Assembly (NCBI GenBank): GCA_902472555.1
Contig: CABROF010000002.1
Coordinates: 1-64,000, forward strand
Origin: UMGS1851 sp900555605
Lineage (GTDB): Bacteria > Bacillota > Clostridia > UBA1212 > UBA1255
Reading direction: 5' to 3'
DNA: 64,000 nt
The notes beneath the pieces are model-generated. The model searched no databases. It worked only from the letters and a program-made list of their open reading frames with translations, and was not told where the DNA came from. Shown one piece after another: positions 52,342-60,520 of this stretch (the first letter of the stretch is position 1; each line of letters starts with the position of its first letter). Both the position numbers and the translations under genes were made by a program.

Positions 52342-53328
52342 TTATCCTACGTCGCCCTCCGGCTTGCTCAGCACAATGCTGCCCTCCTCTGAAATCCGGA
52401 GCGCAACCTTGCTTTTTTCCCGCAGACCCGCGGCAGATAAATATTCCTCCGGAATAAAAAGTCTTCTTCTGCCGTCAATAAAACCGTATTCCACATGGGA
52501 TCCCTGATCATGACCCGCATATGCATCCATCATTTCCGCCGTATCGTTTACATTGATATCTTCTCTGCGGATAAACTCCGTACCGATTCGGCCGTCGCTG
52601 ATGGTTACGACACGGGATACCATATGCGACAGCTGCCGATCATGTGTAACAATGACCACCGTAATCCCCATCTCTGTATTCAGCATATGGAACAATCCCA
52701 TAATTTGTGCAGTCGTTTTCGTATCCACCGCTCCGGTAGGTTCGTCTGCCAAAAGGATCGACGGATTGTTTGCCAATGCAATTGCAATTGCTACGCGCTG
52801 CTGTTCACCGCCGGACAGCTCCTGCATTTTATTATGCTTCCGATGAGAAAGCCCCACGGTTTCCAGCAGCATATGCGCACGGTTCACGTCAAGCTTATTC
52901 GCCATCTCCATTACCAGCTTGACATTATCGATCGCGTTCAAATACGGAATCATATTCCTTGCCGTGTTCTGCCATACAAATCCTACGGTTTCCCGCATAT
53001 AATGCAGCATCTGCATATCGTCCAGCTTCAGAAGGTTGATGCCATTTACATAAATTCTGCCGGCAGTAGGACGATCCAGACCGCCGATTACATTCATCAG
53101 AGTCGATTTACCGCTGCCGCTGTTTCCGATAATCGCCACCATTTCGCCTTTTTTCACAGTAAGATCCAGTCCCTGCAGCGCCATGACCTCGATATCTCCG
53201 ATCTTATAAAGCCGGATCAAATTTTCGCAATAAATAATTACATCCTCAGGCACTCTGAATTCCGGCTCATAGTCGTCCTTGCCTTCTGTGAAAGAAGCCA
53301 AATTAAACTTTTTTCTTTTTAGCCACAT
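52342..53328 (-). CDS. MacB-like ABC transporter ATP-binding protein, second of two, with C-terminal extension
   Basis: A 328-residue ATPase. Walker A is IIGNSGSGKSTLMNVIGGL, the Q-loop VGFVWQNTARN, the signature ELSGGEQQRVAIAIALANNP, Walker B SILLADEPTGAVD and the H-loop VIVTHDRQLS. An N-terminal leader of about 30 residues precedes the ABC domain. The last 70 residues (RLFIPEEYLSAAGLREKSKV) resemble a small AbrB/MraZ-like domain, which is odd for an exporter ATPase. The start at 53328 overlaps the end of the first ATPase gene by 26 bp and has GGGGTGA upstream. It most likely pairs with the FtsX-type permease. Confidence 0.88.
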   Translation of the reverse strand: MWLKRKKFNLASFTEGKDDYEPEFRVPEDVIIYCENLIRLYKIGDIEVMALQGLDLTVKKGEMVAIIGNSGSGKSTLMNVIGGLDRPTAGRIYVNGINLLKLDDMQMLHYMRETVGFVWQNTARNMIPYLNAIDNVKLVMEMANKLDVNRAHMLLETVGLSHRKHNKMQELSGGEQQRVAIAIALANNPSILLADEPTGAVDTKTTAQIMGLFHMLNTEMGITVVIVTHDRQLSHMVSRVVTISDGRIGTEFIRREDINVNDTAEMMDAYAGHDQGSHVEYGFIDGRRRLFIPEEYLSAAGLREKSKVALRISEEGSIVLSKPEGDVG

Positions 53329-54016
53329 CGATAATCACCCCGTCTTCCATGGTATAAATCGTATCCGCCACATCCATGATATTTACGTCATGTGTGGTCA
53401 TAATGATCGTAAGTCCCTTTTCATCCACCAATTCCCGAAACATGTCAACAACGCGGAAGGAGGTCTTGCTGTCAAGCTCGGAAGTCGGCTCATCCGCCAG
53501 CAGCAGCATAGGTTCATGCGCCAATGCCCGGCTGATGGCTACGCGGGCCTGTTCTCCCCCGGACATCTCTGCAGGCATATGATTCCGCCGTTCCTTAATT
53601 CCCATGCGTTCCAGCCAAGCGACTGCCTGCGACCGCCTGTCCTTTACCTTTATGCCGGCAATGGACAATGCAAATTCCACATTTTCAACAGCTGTCATCT
53701 GTGCCATCAGCGCAGTATTCTGAAAGATAATCCCAACCTTCTGCCTCCTGAGCTCATCCCGCTGCTGATCGGAAAGAAGCGTTACATCCTGATCCATAAA
53801 ATAAATATGTCCCGAGGTAGGCTGGTCAATCGTACACAGCATGTTCAGCAGCGTGGTTTTTCCGGAACCAGAACGGCCGCACAGGATATTAAAAGACCCT
53901 TTTTCGATCCGGATATCCACATTGCGCACCGCATGAATGACTTCGCTTTTTCGGTAAAAATCCCGGCATACCTTTTCTGCGGCCATTAAAATTTCGCCGG
54001 AAGCAGTATCGGACAT
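53303..54016 (-). CDS. MacB-like ABC transporter ATP-binding protein, first of two
   Basis: A 237-residue ATPase of the LolD/MacB kind. Walker A is ILCGRSGSGKTTLLNMLCTI, the Q-loop VGIIFQNTALMAQMT, the signature EMSGGEQARVAISRALAHEP and Walker B LLLADEPTSELDS, with H-loop MTTHDVN. The start at 54016 is favoured because GGAGG lies seven bases upstream. An ATG at 54022 overlaps the permease stop. With the second ATPase and the FtsX permease it may form a transporter with two different nucleotide-binding subunits. Confidence 0.9.
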   Translation of the reverse strand: MSDTASGEILMAAEKVCRDFYRKSEVIHAVRNVDIRIEKGSFNILCGRSGSGKTTLLNMLCTIDQPTSGHIYFMDQDVTLLSDQQRDELRRQKVGIIFQNTALMAQMTAVENVEFALSIAGIKVKDRRSQAVAWLERMGIKERRNHMPAEMSGGEQARVAISRALAHEPMLLLADEPTSELDSKTSFRVVDMFRELVDEKGLTIIMTTHDVNIMDVADTIYTMEDGVIIDVAKKKKV

Positions 54017-54018
54017 TC

Positions 54019-56832
54019 TCATTCCTCCCCTATCTTGACAGCCTCATTAATCTTCAATTTATTGATAAATCCGGTAAGAACGCCGATTCCTGCCGCAAGC
54101 ATAAACAGCACGATTCCGAAAATGCGAAGACTGTCCGCGCTGCTGTACACAATTCTGAGCGGCAGCACGGAGGCCTGATAGGTCATCTCAATCAGGGGAA
54201 TAAAAAGCCGTACTGTCAGCATTCCGATAATCACACCCACCAAAACCGCAACGCCTGAAGTGATCAAATGCTCCCAGATCATCATCAGCGTAATTTTCCG
54301 CTTTGTCATTCCCATGGCGCGCAGCACGCCAAACTGCAGTCTCCGTTTTCGCACACTCAAAATCCAATAGAGCAAAAAGCCCAGCAGACTGATTACCATG
54401 GTAGCGACAAAGCCCAAAGAAAACGAGCCGTTCAAGGCTGTTAAAAGAGAATCGCTTTTTTCCGTATTCATGATGACGGTTCGATCCGTAATGGATGCGA
54501 TCTCATCATATAAGCCCGTGGCCTGCATCGCCTCCACAATCTGACGGCTGCTGACATCCGCACTTTTCCGGAACCAAAGGCTGTATGCAACGTCATTCTG
54601 GGCGTACTGCAGATAATCCATGTTCATTACGATCAATTCCCGATCATCATCCCATTTGTTGCCGGGATCATCATAGTAGGTCGGCCAATAATCAATAATC
54701 CCCATTACATAACAGTCGATATAAGAATTTCCGGCCTCACTTTGGATAATATGATCCCCGTCCAGATTTACCTGAACGGTATCTCCTTCTTTCAGATGCT
54801 GACGTGAAGCAAGATTTGAGGAAATCAAAACCGCAGTTGGAAATTCCTCCATCATGTTAATATAATAATACCAATGAGATTCTGTTAAGCCGCTTCTGAG
54901 CCATGCGACCTGCGCAAATTCATAGGGATCAATTCCCATCACACGCGTATCTACCAAATCCCATACATAATTGTACTGGCTCTTGGCACAAACACCATCC
55001 ACCGTGGCCACCCGCGCGAATGATTCCAGACCGTCTATCTCTAAATAACGATCCGTATTTACCTGCTTATAGGCGGACGGTCCGTCCGCATCGGCATCGT
55101 CAAATACAGGCTGAAAAATCAGATCCGCACCGCTGATATACAATGCAGACTCCTCCGCATTATTATTAATGATCCGTGCAGAGCTGGAGCTGTATATGCC
55201 GATTGCCATAGAAAGAATCAAAAATAATATTAAAAATCTGTTTTCGTTTCCGCCCCGTGAAACCTGAATAAAGGTTGCATATACCGTCGGCGGTAATTTT
55301 TTCTGTGTCAAACGGAAAATCAGCTTCAGCAGATAAGGATACAGCCGAAGAAAAACCAGTCCGCAGGAAATAATAAACAGCGTGGAAATAAAATACACGA
55401 TGGGGTCGATCCCGCCTGAAGTATTGGTGATTCCCAGCCGTCCGTACAGGTAAAGCAGGTAAATGGATACCGCCAGCAGAATGATATCCAGGAACAACTT
55501 TTCCCACAGGGGCTTTTTCCGTTTTCTTGCCTTCTGCTGCTTATGCTGTACAATCGTACGTTTGGTAGCCAGATAAGCGGGAATTAATACGGTAAGCATA
55601 AATAACAGTCCGCCGGCAATCGCATACAGATATGCATCAAAGGATAATCCCACGCTGAGCTTTGTCCGATTTACAAATTCCAAAAAACCATTGGCAGAGC
55701 CGATTCCCTGGGCCAGCAAAAGACCTAAGGGCGGGCCGATCAGAAGCGAAATCAGTACGATGATTCCGCATTCTACAACATAACGGCCGAATATCTGAAC
55801 CGGACGCGCACCGCGGCTGCGCAGAGAAGAAATTTCATTTTTATCCTCTTCTATAATCATTTTAGAAACCATGAAGATGTAAAATGCCAAAATGACCAGA
55901 ACCGGCGCGTTCAGCACCCACATCGTCACCTGCATCTCTGCGCTTTTCTGGGCATACGATACGATTGTAGAACGCAGTGGAAATGCAAACTGAAATTTGC
56001 CCGGACCGAAATTTTCTAAATAGGCATAGGTTTCATTATAAAATTCAATAAACGGGGACAAATCCTCTAATTTTAGGCCGTAAAAATTGACATGATGATA
56101 CCAGGAGGCCGAAGTGACATAAGTTGCATTCTGGCTGGTCAGAATATAGTCTTCAAAAGCCTCCGGATCTGCAAAAAAAGATAACGCAAACTCTTTATCC
56201 GCTTCATACCAATACGGTTCGTTTTCAGAGAGGGGCGTGTAAACGCCTACCAATCGAACCGTAAAAACAGGTGAAATCTCATCCGGCAGAGAGGAAAGAC
56301 GAAAAGAATATTCTCTGCCGAGCTGTGCGGATGCGGCGTTAAAGGTTGCTGCAGAAACCATCACCTCTATAACGCCGTCGGCTGCCGTTTCACTTGGAAA
56401 GGCTCCCTCTATCAGACGTACATGCTCTTTTAAACCGGACAGGGACTCCAGCTTATACAGTGTGCTGTGCCGCAGCGCCGGTGTATTTTCATTTTTCAGT
56501 TTTTCGACTGTAAAACGTTCATAATAGGCATTATAGACAAAGCCTCTGTCCAGCAATCCCTCATGGATCTTTTTTCGGCCCTTGGAGATATGATCCATCA
56601 CATTTCTGGAAGAATAATCGTTTGTAAAGCGAATCTGCGTAAAAAATTCACCGGGGTTCTTCTGGTTGTTCTCCTGATACGCATTCAGCTCTTTATCCAG
56701 CATTTTACGCATGGCACCATCTGTATAAATCGGTATGCTGGTCAAAATCGTAGTGATTAAAAGGGACCCGATGATCAGGCAGGTAAACAGCCATAAATTA
56801 TTTGTAATCTTATTCAGTACAGACTTAATCAT
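54019..56832 (-). CDS. FtsX-like ABC transporter permease (large, MacB-type)
   Basis: A 937-residue permease. It begins with one membrane helix (LWLFTCLIIGSLLITTILTS), then a large outside domain, three helices near residues 305-440 (MWVLNAPVLVILAFYIFMVS and following), a further helix pair near 445-500, a second outside domain and a final three-helix FtsX block (FVATMVISLLGFLLYWILSV, LLGFLLY). This is two FtsX units in one chain, typical of exporters for peptides, lipids or lipoproteins. It follows the adaptor gene by 13 bp. It likely partners with both ATPases. The substrate is unknown. Confidence 0.9.
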   Translation of the reverse strand: MIKSVLNKITNNLWLFTCLIIGSLLITTILTSIPIYTDGAMRKMLDKELNAYQENNQKNPGEFFTQIRFTNDYSSRNVMDHISKGRKKIHEGLLDRGFVYNAYYERFTVEKLKNENTPALRHSTLYKLESLSGLKEHVRLIEGAFPSETAADGVIEVMVSAATFNAASAQLGREYSFRLSSLPDEISPVFTVRLVGVYTPLSENEPYWYEADKEFALSFFADPEAFEDYILTSQNATYVTSASWYHHVNFYGLKLEDLSPFIEFYNETYAYLENFGPGKFQFAFPLRSTIVSYAQKSAEMQVTMWVLNAPVLVILAFYIFMVSKMIIEEDKNEISSLRSRGARPVQIFGRYVVECGIIVLISLLIGPPLGLLLAQGIGSANGFLEFVNRTKLSVGLSFDAYLYAIAGGLLFMLTVLIPAYLATKRTIVQHKQQKARKRKKPLWEKLFLDIILLAVSIYLLYLYGRLGITNTSGGIDPIVYFISTLFIISCGLVFLRLYPYLLKLIFRLTQKKLPPTVYATFIQVSRGGNENRFLILFLILSMAIGIYSSSSARIINNNAEESALYISGADLIFQPVFDDADADGPSAYKQVNTDRYLEIDGLESFARVATVDGVCAKSQYNYVWDLVDTRVMGIDPYEFAQVAWLRSGLTESHWYYYINMMEEFPTAVLISSNLASRQHLKEGDTVQVNLDGDHIIQSEAGNSYIDCYVMGIIDYWPTYYDDPGNKWDDDRELIVMNMDYLQYAQNDVAYSLWFRKSADVSSRQIVEAMQATGLYDEIASITDRTVIMNTEKSDSLLTALNGSFSLGFVATMVISLLGFLLYWILSVRKRRLQFGVLRAMGMTKRKITLMMIWEHLITSGVAVLVGVIIGMLTVRLFIPLIEMTYQASVLPLRIVYSSADSLRIFGIVLFMLAAGIGVLTGFINKLKINEAVKIGEE

Positions 56833-56845
56833 AGCAAGCCACCGC

Positions 56846-57943
56846 CTATCCCAGTATGATGATATCTCCTTCTGACAGCCCCTCCTTTACCTCAACCTTC
56901 AGCGCAGAGGCCAATCCGGTCTCGATATATACTTCCTTTTTCAGGTTATTGGAGTCCAGCATATAGACAAAGGTTCTGCCGTTATATTGATGGCACGCTG
57001 CCACAGGAACCTGCAGGCAGTTCAAAGAGGAGGCTTCTACATATGTATACGACACCGCATCGCCCGCCTGAATGTCCCGCGGCGGATCAATCATCTGACA
57101 GTAATACGTGGCATCTGATACGTAGCTGAGCCCGGTATCATTGATTACAGTGCTCGTACTTACAATCTTTCCCTGAAATTCCGTTTTCGTACCATCGCCG
57201 GCAGTTCTGGTCAAAGTGATCTGTGCCCCGACGCCGAACTGTGAAGGCACTGCCATGGTCGCATCATTTGCCGCCTCCGCATCTTTTGCAATCTCAACAT
57301 ACAGATATTTCTTATCCTGATTATCAATGGCTACCATGGTTTCTCCGGCTACCACGGTTTTATCGGGATCACTGCCTGCAGAATATGCGGTATTGAGATA
57401 TACCACAACACCGGATTCCTTTGCATACAGGACGGTATTCTCATAAGCAGCTTCCGCAATCTGATAATCCCGTTCCACACTCTGAAAATCCAGTTCATTC
57501 AGGCGATAATCCAATGCACTTCTTGTCCCGGCGTTATATTCTCTCGTATATTGCTCAAATTTGATCTGTTCTCTTTCATAAGCAATTTTGGCTCTGATGT
57601 ACTGCTCCTCAAGCTCCGTATTATCCAGTTCCACAAGGATATCGCCCTTTCTGACCGTATCCCCGAGGGTTACATGAAACGCCTTTACCTTTGCTCCCGC
57701 GGTTTCAAAAGCATGCTTTGTATAATATACGGAAGCAACGCGCCCTACGCCGGTGGTTCCCATATACAGGTCGCCGCGTTCCACTTTATATTCGTTATAG
57801 GTAATCGGCTTCGGTGTCTTTAAAATAGGCGCTGCCCCTTCGTCTTCAGAAGGCAGCAGCGCACAGCCTGCCGCAAGCGCGGCAGTCATGATGACAACAA
57901 GCAAAAGCGCCGAAAATCTCGTACCTTTCTTTCCGTTTTTCAT
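56846..57943 (-). CDS. HlyD/MacA-like membrane-fusion adaptor lipoprotein
   Basis: A 365-residue adaptor. The start at 57943 has GGGGAGG nine bases upstream; a TTG at 57952 is less likely. The signal peptide ends in lipobox ALAAGC with Cys27. The lipoyl-like motif (VGRVASVYYTKHAFETAGAK and VTLGDTVRKGDILVELDNT) and a helical hairpin (IKFEQYTREYNAGTRSALDY) follow. The barrel and C-terminal YVEASSLNCLQVPVAACHQY end in EVKEGLSEGDIIILG. In a cell with one membrane such lipoproteins link MacB-like permeases to cell-wall export. It follows the flavin reductase gene by 15 bp and precedes the permease. Confidence 0.9.
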   Translation of the reverse strand: MKNGKKGTRFSALLLVVIMTAALAAGCALLPSEDEGAAPILKTPKPITYNEYKVERGDLYMGTTGVGRVASVYYTKHAFETAGAKVKAFHVTLGDTVRKGDILVELDNTELEEQYIRAKIAYEREQIKFEQYTREYNAGTRSALDYRLNELDFQSVERDYQIAEAAYENTVLYAKESGVVVYLNTAYSAGSDPDKTVVAGETMVAIDNQDKKYLYVEIAKDAEAANDATMAVPSQFGVGAQITLTRTAGDGTKTEFQGKIVSTSTVINDTGLSYVSDATYYCQMIDPPRDIQAGDAVSYTYVEASSLNCLQVPVAACHQYNGRTFVYMLDSNNLKKEVYIETGLASALKVEVKEGLSEGDIIILG

Positions 57944-57958
57944 TGGAATCAACCTCCC

Positions 57959-58564
57959 CTACCGATGTCTTGATCTGCGTGCCAAAATATCCGGATTTGC
58001 TACAGAAAAGCCGAAAAAGCCCAACCACTCGCCTAATTGAAAATATTCTCCGTGGCTGTAAGCCGCCAATTCGGCCTTGGCAAGATCAATATTTCCGTTT
58101 TGGTCCATCAGCCGTTCCGCGACATGTACTTTTTTGATCTCACTGATAAACATATCGTGGGAGCCGAGTTCCACAACCTGACGAACCACACACTCAATAT
58201 TCACGGGACTTTCTCCGATCATGGGAATCGGTGCAAAGCTGCCTTCCGTCTTGCTGAGATTCAATTCCCGGAATTTATCCACATCCCGTCCGGACTTTAC
58301 ACCGCAATAGTCAGCAGCCTTTACCAATGCCCGAGAAACCAGATTTACCGCAAATATTCCGGATTCTTTGATAATCCCATACGAATGGCGCTCTTTTCTG
58401 ACAGATACTGAAAGCATCGGCGGATCGGAATTGATGGTTCCCGCCCAGGCCAATGTAATAATATTTGCCTTCTCCATACTTCCGCAGGAAACCATGACAA
58501 GCGGCACCGGATTCAAAAAGGCCGACGGTTTGCTCATCTCAAATTTCGCAATGTTATGATTCAA
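57959..58564 (-). CDS. Flavin reductase-like FMN-binding protein
   Basis: A protein of about 201 residues with the FMN-binding split-barrel fold. PSAFLNPVPLVMVSCGSMEK, NIITLAWAGTINSDPPMLSV, SVRKERHSYGIIKESGIFAV and YCGVKSGRDVDKFRELNLS are typical of the flavin reductase-like family. A TTG at 58564 is favoured because GAGGTGA lies just upstream; a GTG at 58573 falls inside that ribosome site. The gene heads the ABC operon and precedes the adaptor. What a cytosolic flavoprotein does in an export operon is unclear. A partial palindrome lies upstream. Confidence 0.88.
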   Translation of the reverse strand: MNHNIAKFEMSKPSAFLNPVPLVMVSCGSMEKANIITLAWAGTINSDPPMLSVSVRKERHSYGIIKESGIFAVNLVSRALVKAADYCGVKSGRDVDKFRELNLSKTEGSFAPIPMIGESPVNIECVVRQVVELGSHDMFISEIKKVHVAERLMDQNGNIDLAKAELAAYSHGEYFQLGEWLGFFGFSVANPDILARRSRHR

Positions 58565-58605
58565 CGTAATCACCTCATAATGATATATTCATATTATAAT
58601 ATTTA

Positions 58606-58624
58606 CGATATGCAAGATATATCG
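58606..58624. promoter_or_regulatory. Operator-like inverted repeat upstream of the flavin reductase operon
   Basis: CGATAT (58606-58611) and ATATCG (58619-58624) around GCAAGAT. It sits about 45 bases before the start codon, next to an AT-rich TATAAT on the minus strand (58595 area) for which no clear -35 was found. The regulator is unknown. Confidence 0.4.
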
Positions 58625-58685
58625 ACTTAGGTTAAGAAAATATGAATGAATCATAAAATAGCATGAAAATATATCTGCACATAAA

Positions 58686-58715
58686 AAAGCTGCCCGACTA
58701 AAATCGGACAGCTTT
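58686..58715 (-). terminator. Terminator of the hydrogenase operon
   Basis: AAAGCTG and CAGCTTT plus inner CCGA/TCGG form a stem with one mismatch and loop CTAAAA. On the minus strand TTTTTT follows. It lies 29 bases after the hydA stop. Confidence 0.88.
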
Positions 58716-58743
58716 CCTTTATCAAAATAACTTCATATCAAAA

Positions 58744-60507
58744 TCATTCAACCGGATAATTCTCTCTTGCCTGATAATGCGTATGCAGATCATGATGCGC
58801 CTGGTGACTCCCCGGCTTCCCATAATATTCTTCATACAGCTTCTGAATAAACGGATTGTCATGGGATTTCCGAACCGGAAGCGCACGGTCTTCCTCATAA
58901 GTTGCCTTTGCACGTTCCACACGCAGATCAATCCAGCTCCGGATCGCAGACGGCTGAATCACTTGTCCGCCGCCGTTTACGCAGCCGCCGGGGCAAGCCA
59001 TAATTTCAATGAAATCATAGTCTGCTTCTCCTGCGCGAATTTTATCCAGCAAGGCTCTGGCATTGCCGAGGCCGCTGGCCACCGCCAGACGGATCTCCTT
59101 TCCGGCAACATTGACAGTAGCCTCTTTGATTCCTTCAATACCACGGACAGCGGTATACTCAATTGCTTCCACGGGTGCGGATTCTCCGGTCAAAACATCT
59201 GCCACGGTACGCAGCGCCGCTTCCATAACGCCTCCTGTTGTGCCGAAAATAACACCGGCACCGGAAGCATTTCCCATGGGATCATCAAAATCAGAGTCCT
59301 CAAGGCTCATAAAATCGATACCAGCCTCTTTGATCATCTGCGCCAGTTCCCGTGTCGTCAGCACTACGTCCACATCCGGATAGCCGGAAGCGCTCATTTC
59401 CGGACGGTCTGCCTCAAACTTCTTCGCAGTGCAGGGCATCACGGATACCACATAAATATTTGCCGGATCAAGGTTCATCTTTTTCGCATAATACGTCTTC
59501 AGCACTGCGCCGAACATTTCATGCGGCGATTTGCAGGAAGAAAGGTTCTCCAGAAAGTCCGGATAATTATGCTCGCAGAATTTGATCCATCCCGGGCTGC
59601 AGGACGTGATCATCGGCAGACTGCCGCCATTGGCAATGCGGTTCAGCAGCTCGGTGCCTTCTTCCATAATCGTCAGATCAGCAGCAGTATCCGTGTCAAA
59701 TACCTTATCCACACCGAGACGCCGGATCGCCGTTACCATCTTTCCCGTAGGCCGGGATCCGATCGGCATACCAAAGGCTTCTCCGATGGAAAACCGCACT
59801 GCCGGTGCTGTCTGCACCACCACATGCTTTTCCGGATTTGAAATCGCTTCCCAAACCTGATCCACACTGCTCTTTTCCGTCAGCGCCCCCACAGGACATA
59901 CTGCAATGCACTGGCCGCAGTTGACACAGGGCGTTTCTACCAGGGGTTTATTAAATGCGCAGCCTACCTTCGTGCGGAATCCCCGCTCCAAAGTTTCAAT
60001 TACCCCGACAGTCTGCACTTTTTTGCAAACGCTCACGCATCTGCGGCATAAAATGCATTTGTTCGGATTGCGTACAATTGACGGAGATAAATCATCGATG
60101 GGCTGCAGTGCGTGCTGCCCGGACAAATCCTTAAAGCGGATTTCCGTTACATTTAAGTCCTTGGCCAGCTTCTGCAGCTCACAGTTTTCAGAACGTACAC
60201 AGGTAAGACAGTTTCTGTCATGGTTGGACAGAATCAGCTCCAACGTCACCTTGCGCGCTTTTCTAACCTTCTCGGAATTTGTAATAACCGCAAGGCCTTC
60301 GGATACGGGGTACACACATGCAGCCTGCAGCGCTCTTGCACCTTTGATCTCCACGACGCACATCCGGCAGGCACCGATCTCATTAATATCTTTCAGAAAA
60401 CAGAGTGTCGGTATTTTGATATTTGCCTTCCTGGCCGCTTCCAGAATCGTAATTCCCTCCGGAACCTCCAGGGCGACACCATCTATTGTAATATTGACCA
60501 TCTTCAT
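58744..60507 (-). CDS. hydA: NAD-linked [FeFe] hydrogenase catalytic subunit (HydA, group A-type)
   Basis: About 587 residues. In order: [2Fe-2S] ferredoxin-like domain (IPTLCFLKDINEIGACRMCV), His-Cys3 cluster (NHDRNCLTCVRSENCELQ), two [4Fe-4S] clusters (KCILCRRCVSVCKK and PCVNCGQCIAVCPVGA), then the H-cluster domain and a small C-terminal SSU-like domain. L1 is TSCSPGW (303-309 counted from the ATG at 60513), L2 MPCTAKKFE, L3 IMACPGGCVNGGGQ. Normally L1 is TSCCPxW, so one cysteine is serine. With HydB and HydC it should bifurcate electrons between NADH and ferredoxin. The start at 60507 has AGGAGG nine bases upstream. Confidence 0.93.
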   Translation of the reverse strand: MKMVNITIDGVALEVPEGITILEAARKANIKIPTLCFLKDINEIGACRMCVVEIKGARALQAACVYPVSEGLAVITNSEKVRKARKVTLELILSNHDRNCLTCVRSENCELQKLAKDLNVTEIRFKDLSGQHALQPIDDLSPSIVRNPNKCILCRRCVSVCKKVQTVGVIETLERGFRTKVGCAFNKPLVETPCVNCGQCIAVCPVGALTEKSSVDQVWEAISNPEKHVVVQTAPAVRFSIGEAFGMPIGSRPTGKMVTAIRRLGVDKVFDTDTAADLTIMEEGTELLNRIANGGSLPMITSCSPGWIKFCEHNYPDFLENLSSCKSPHEMFGAVLKTYYAKKMNLDPANIYVVSVMPCTAKKFEADRPEMSASGYPDVDVVLTTRELAQMIKEAGIDFMSLEDSDFDDPMGNASGAGVIFGTTGGVMEAALRTVADVLTGESAPVEAIEYTAVRGIEGIKEATVNVAGKEIRLAVASGLGNARALLDKIRAGEADYDFIEIMACPGGCVNGGGQVIQPSAIRSWIDLRVERAKATYEEDRALPVRKSHDNPFIQKLYEEYYGKPGSHQAHHDLHTHYQARENYPVE

Positions 60508-60520
60508 GACCATCTTCCTC

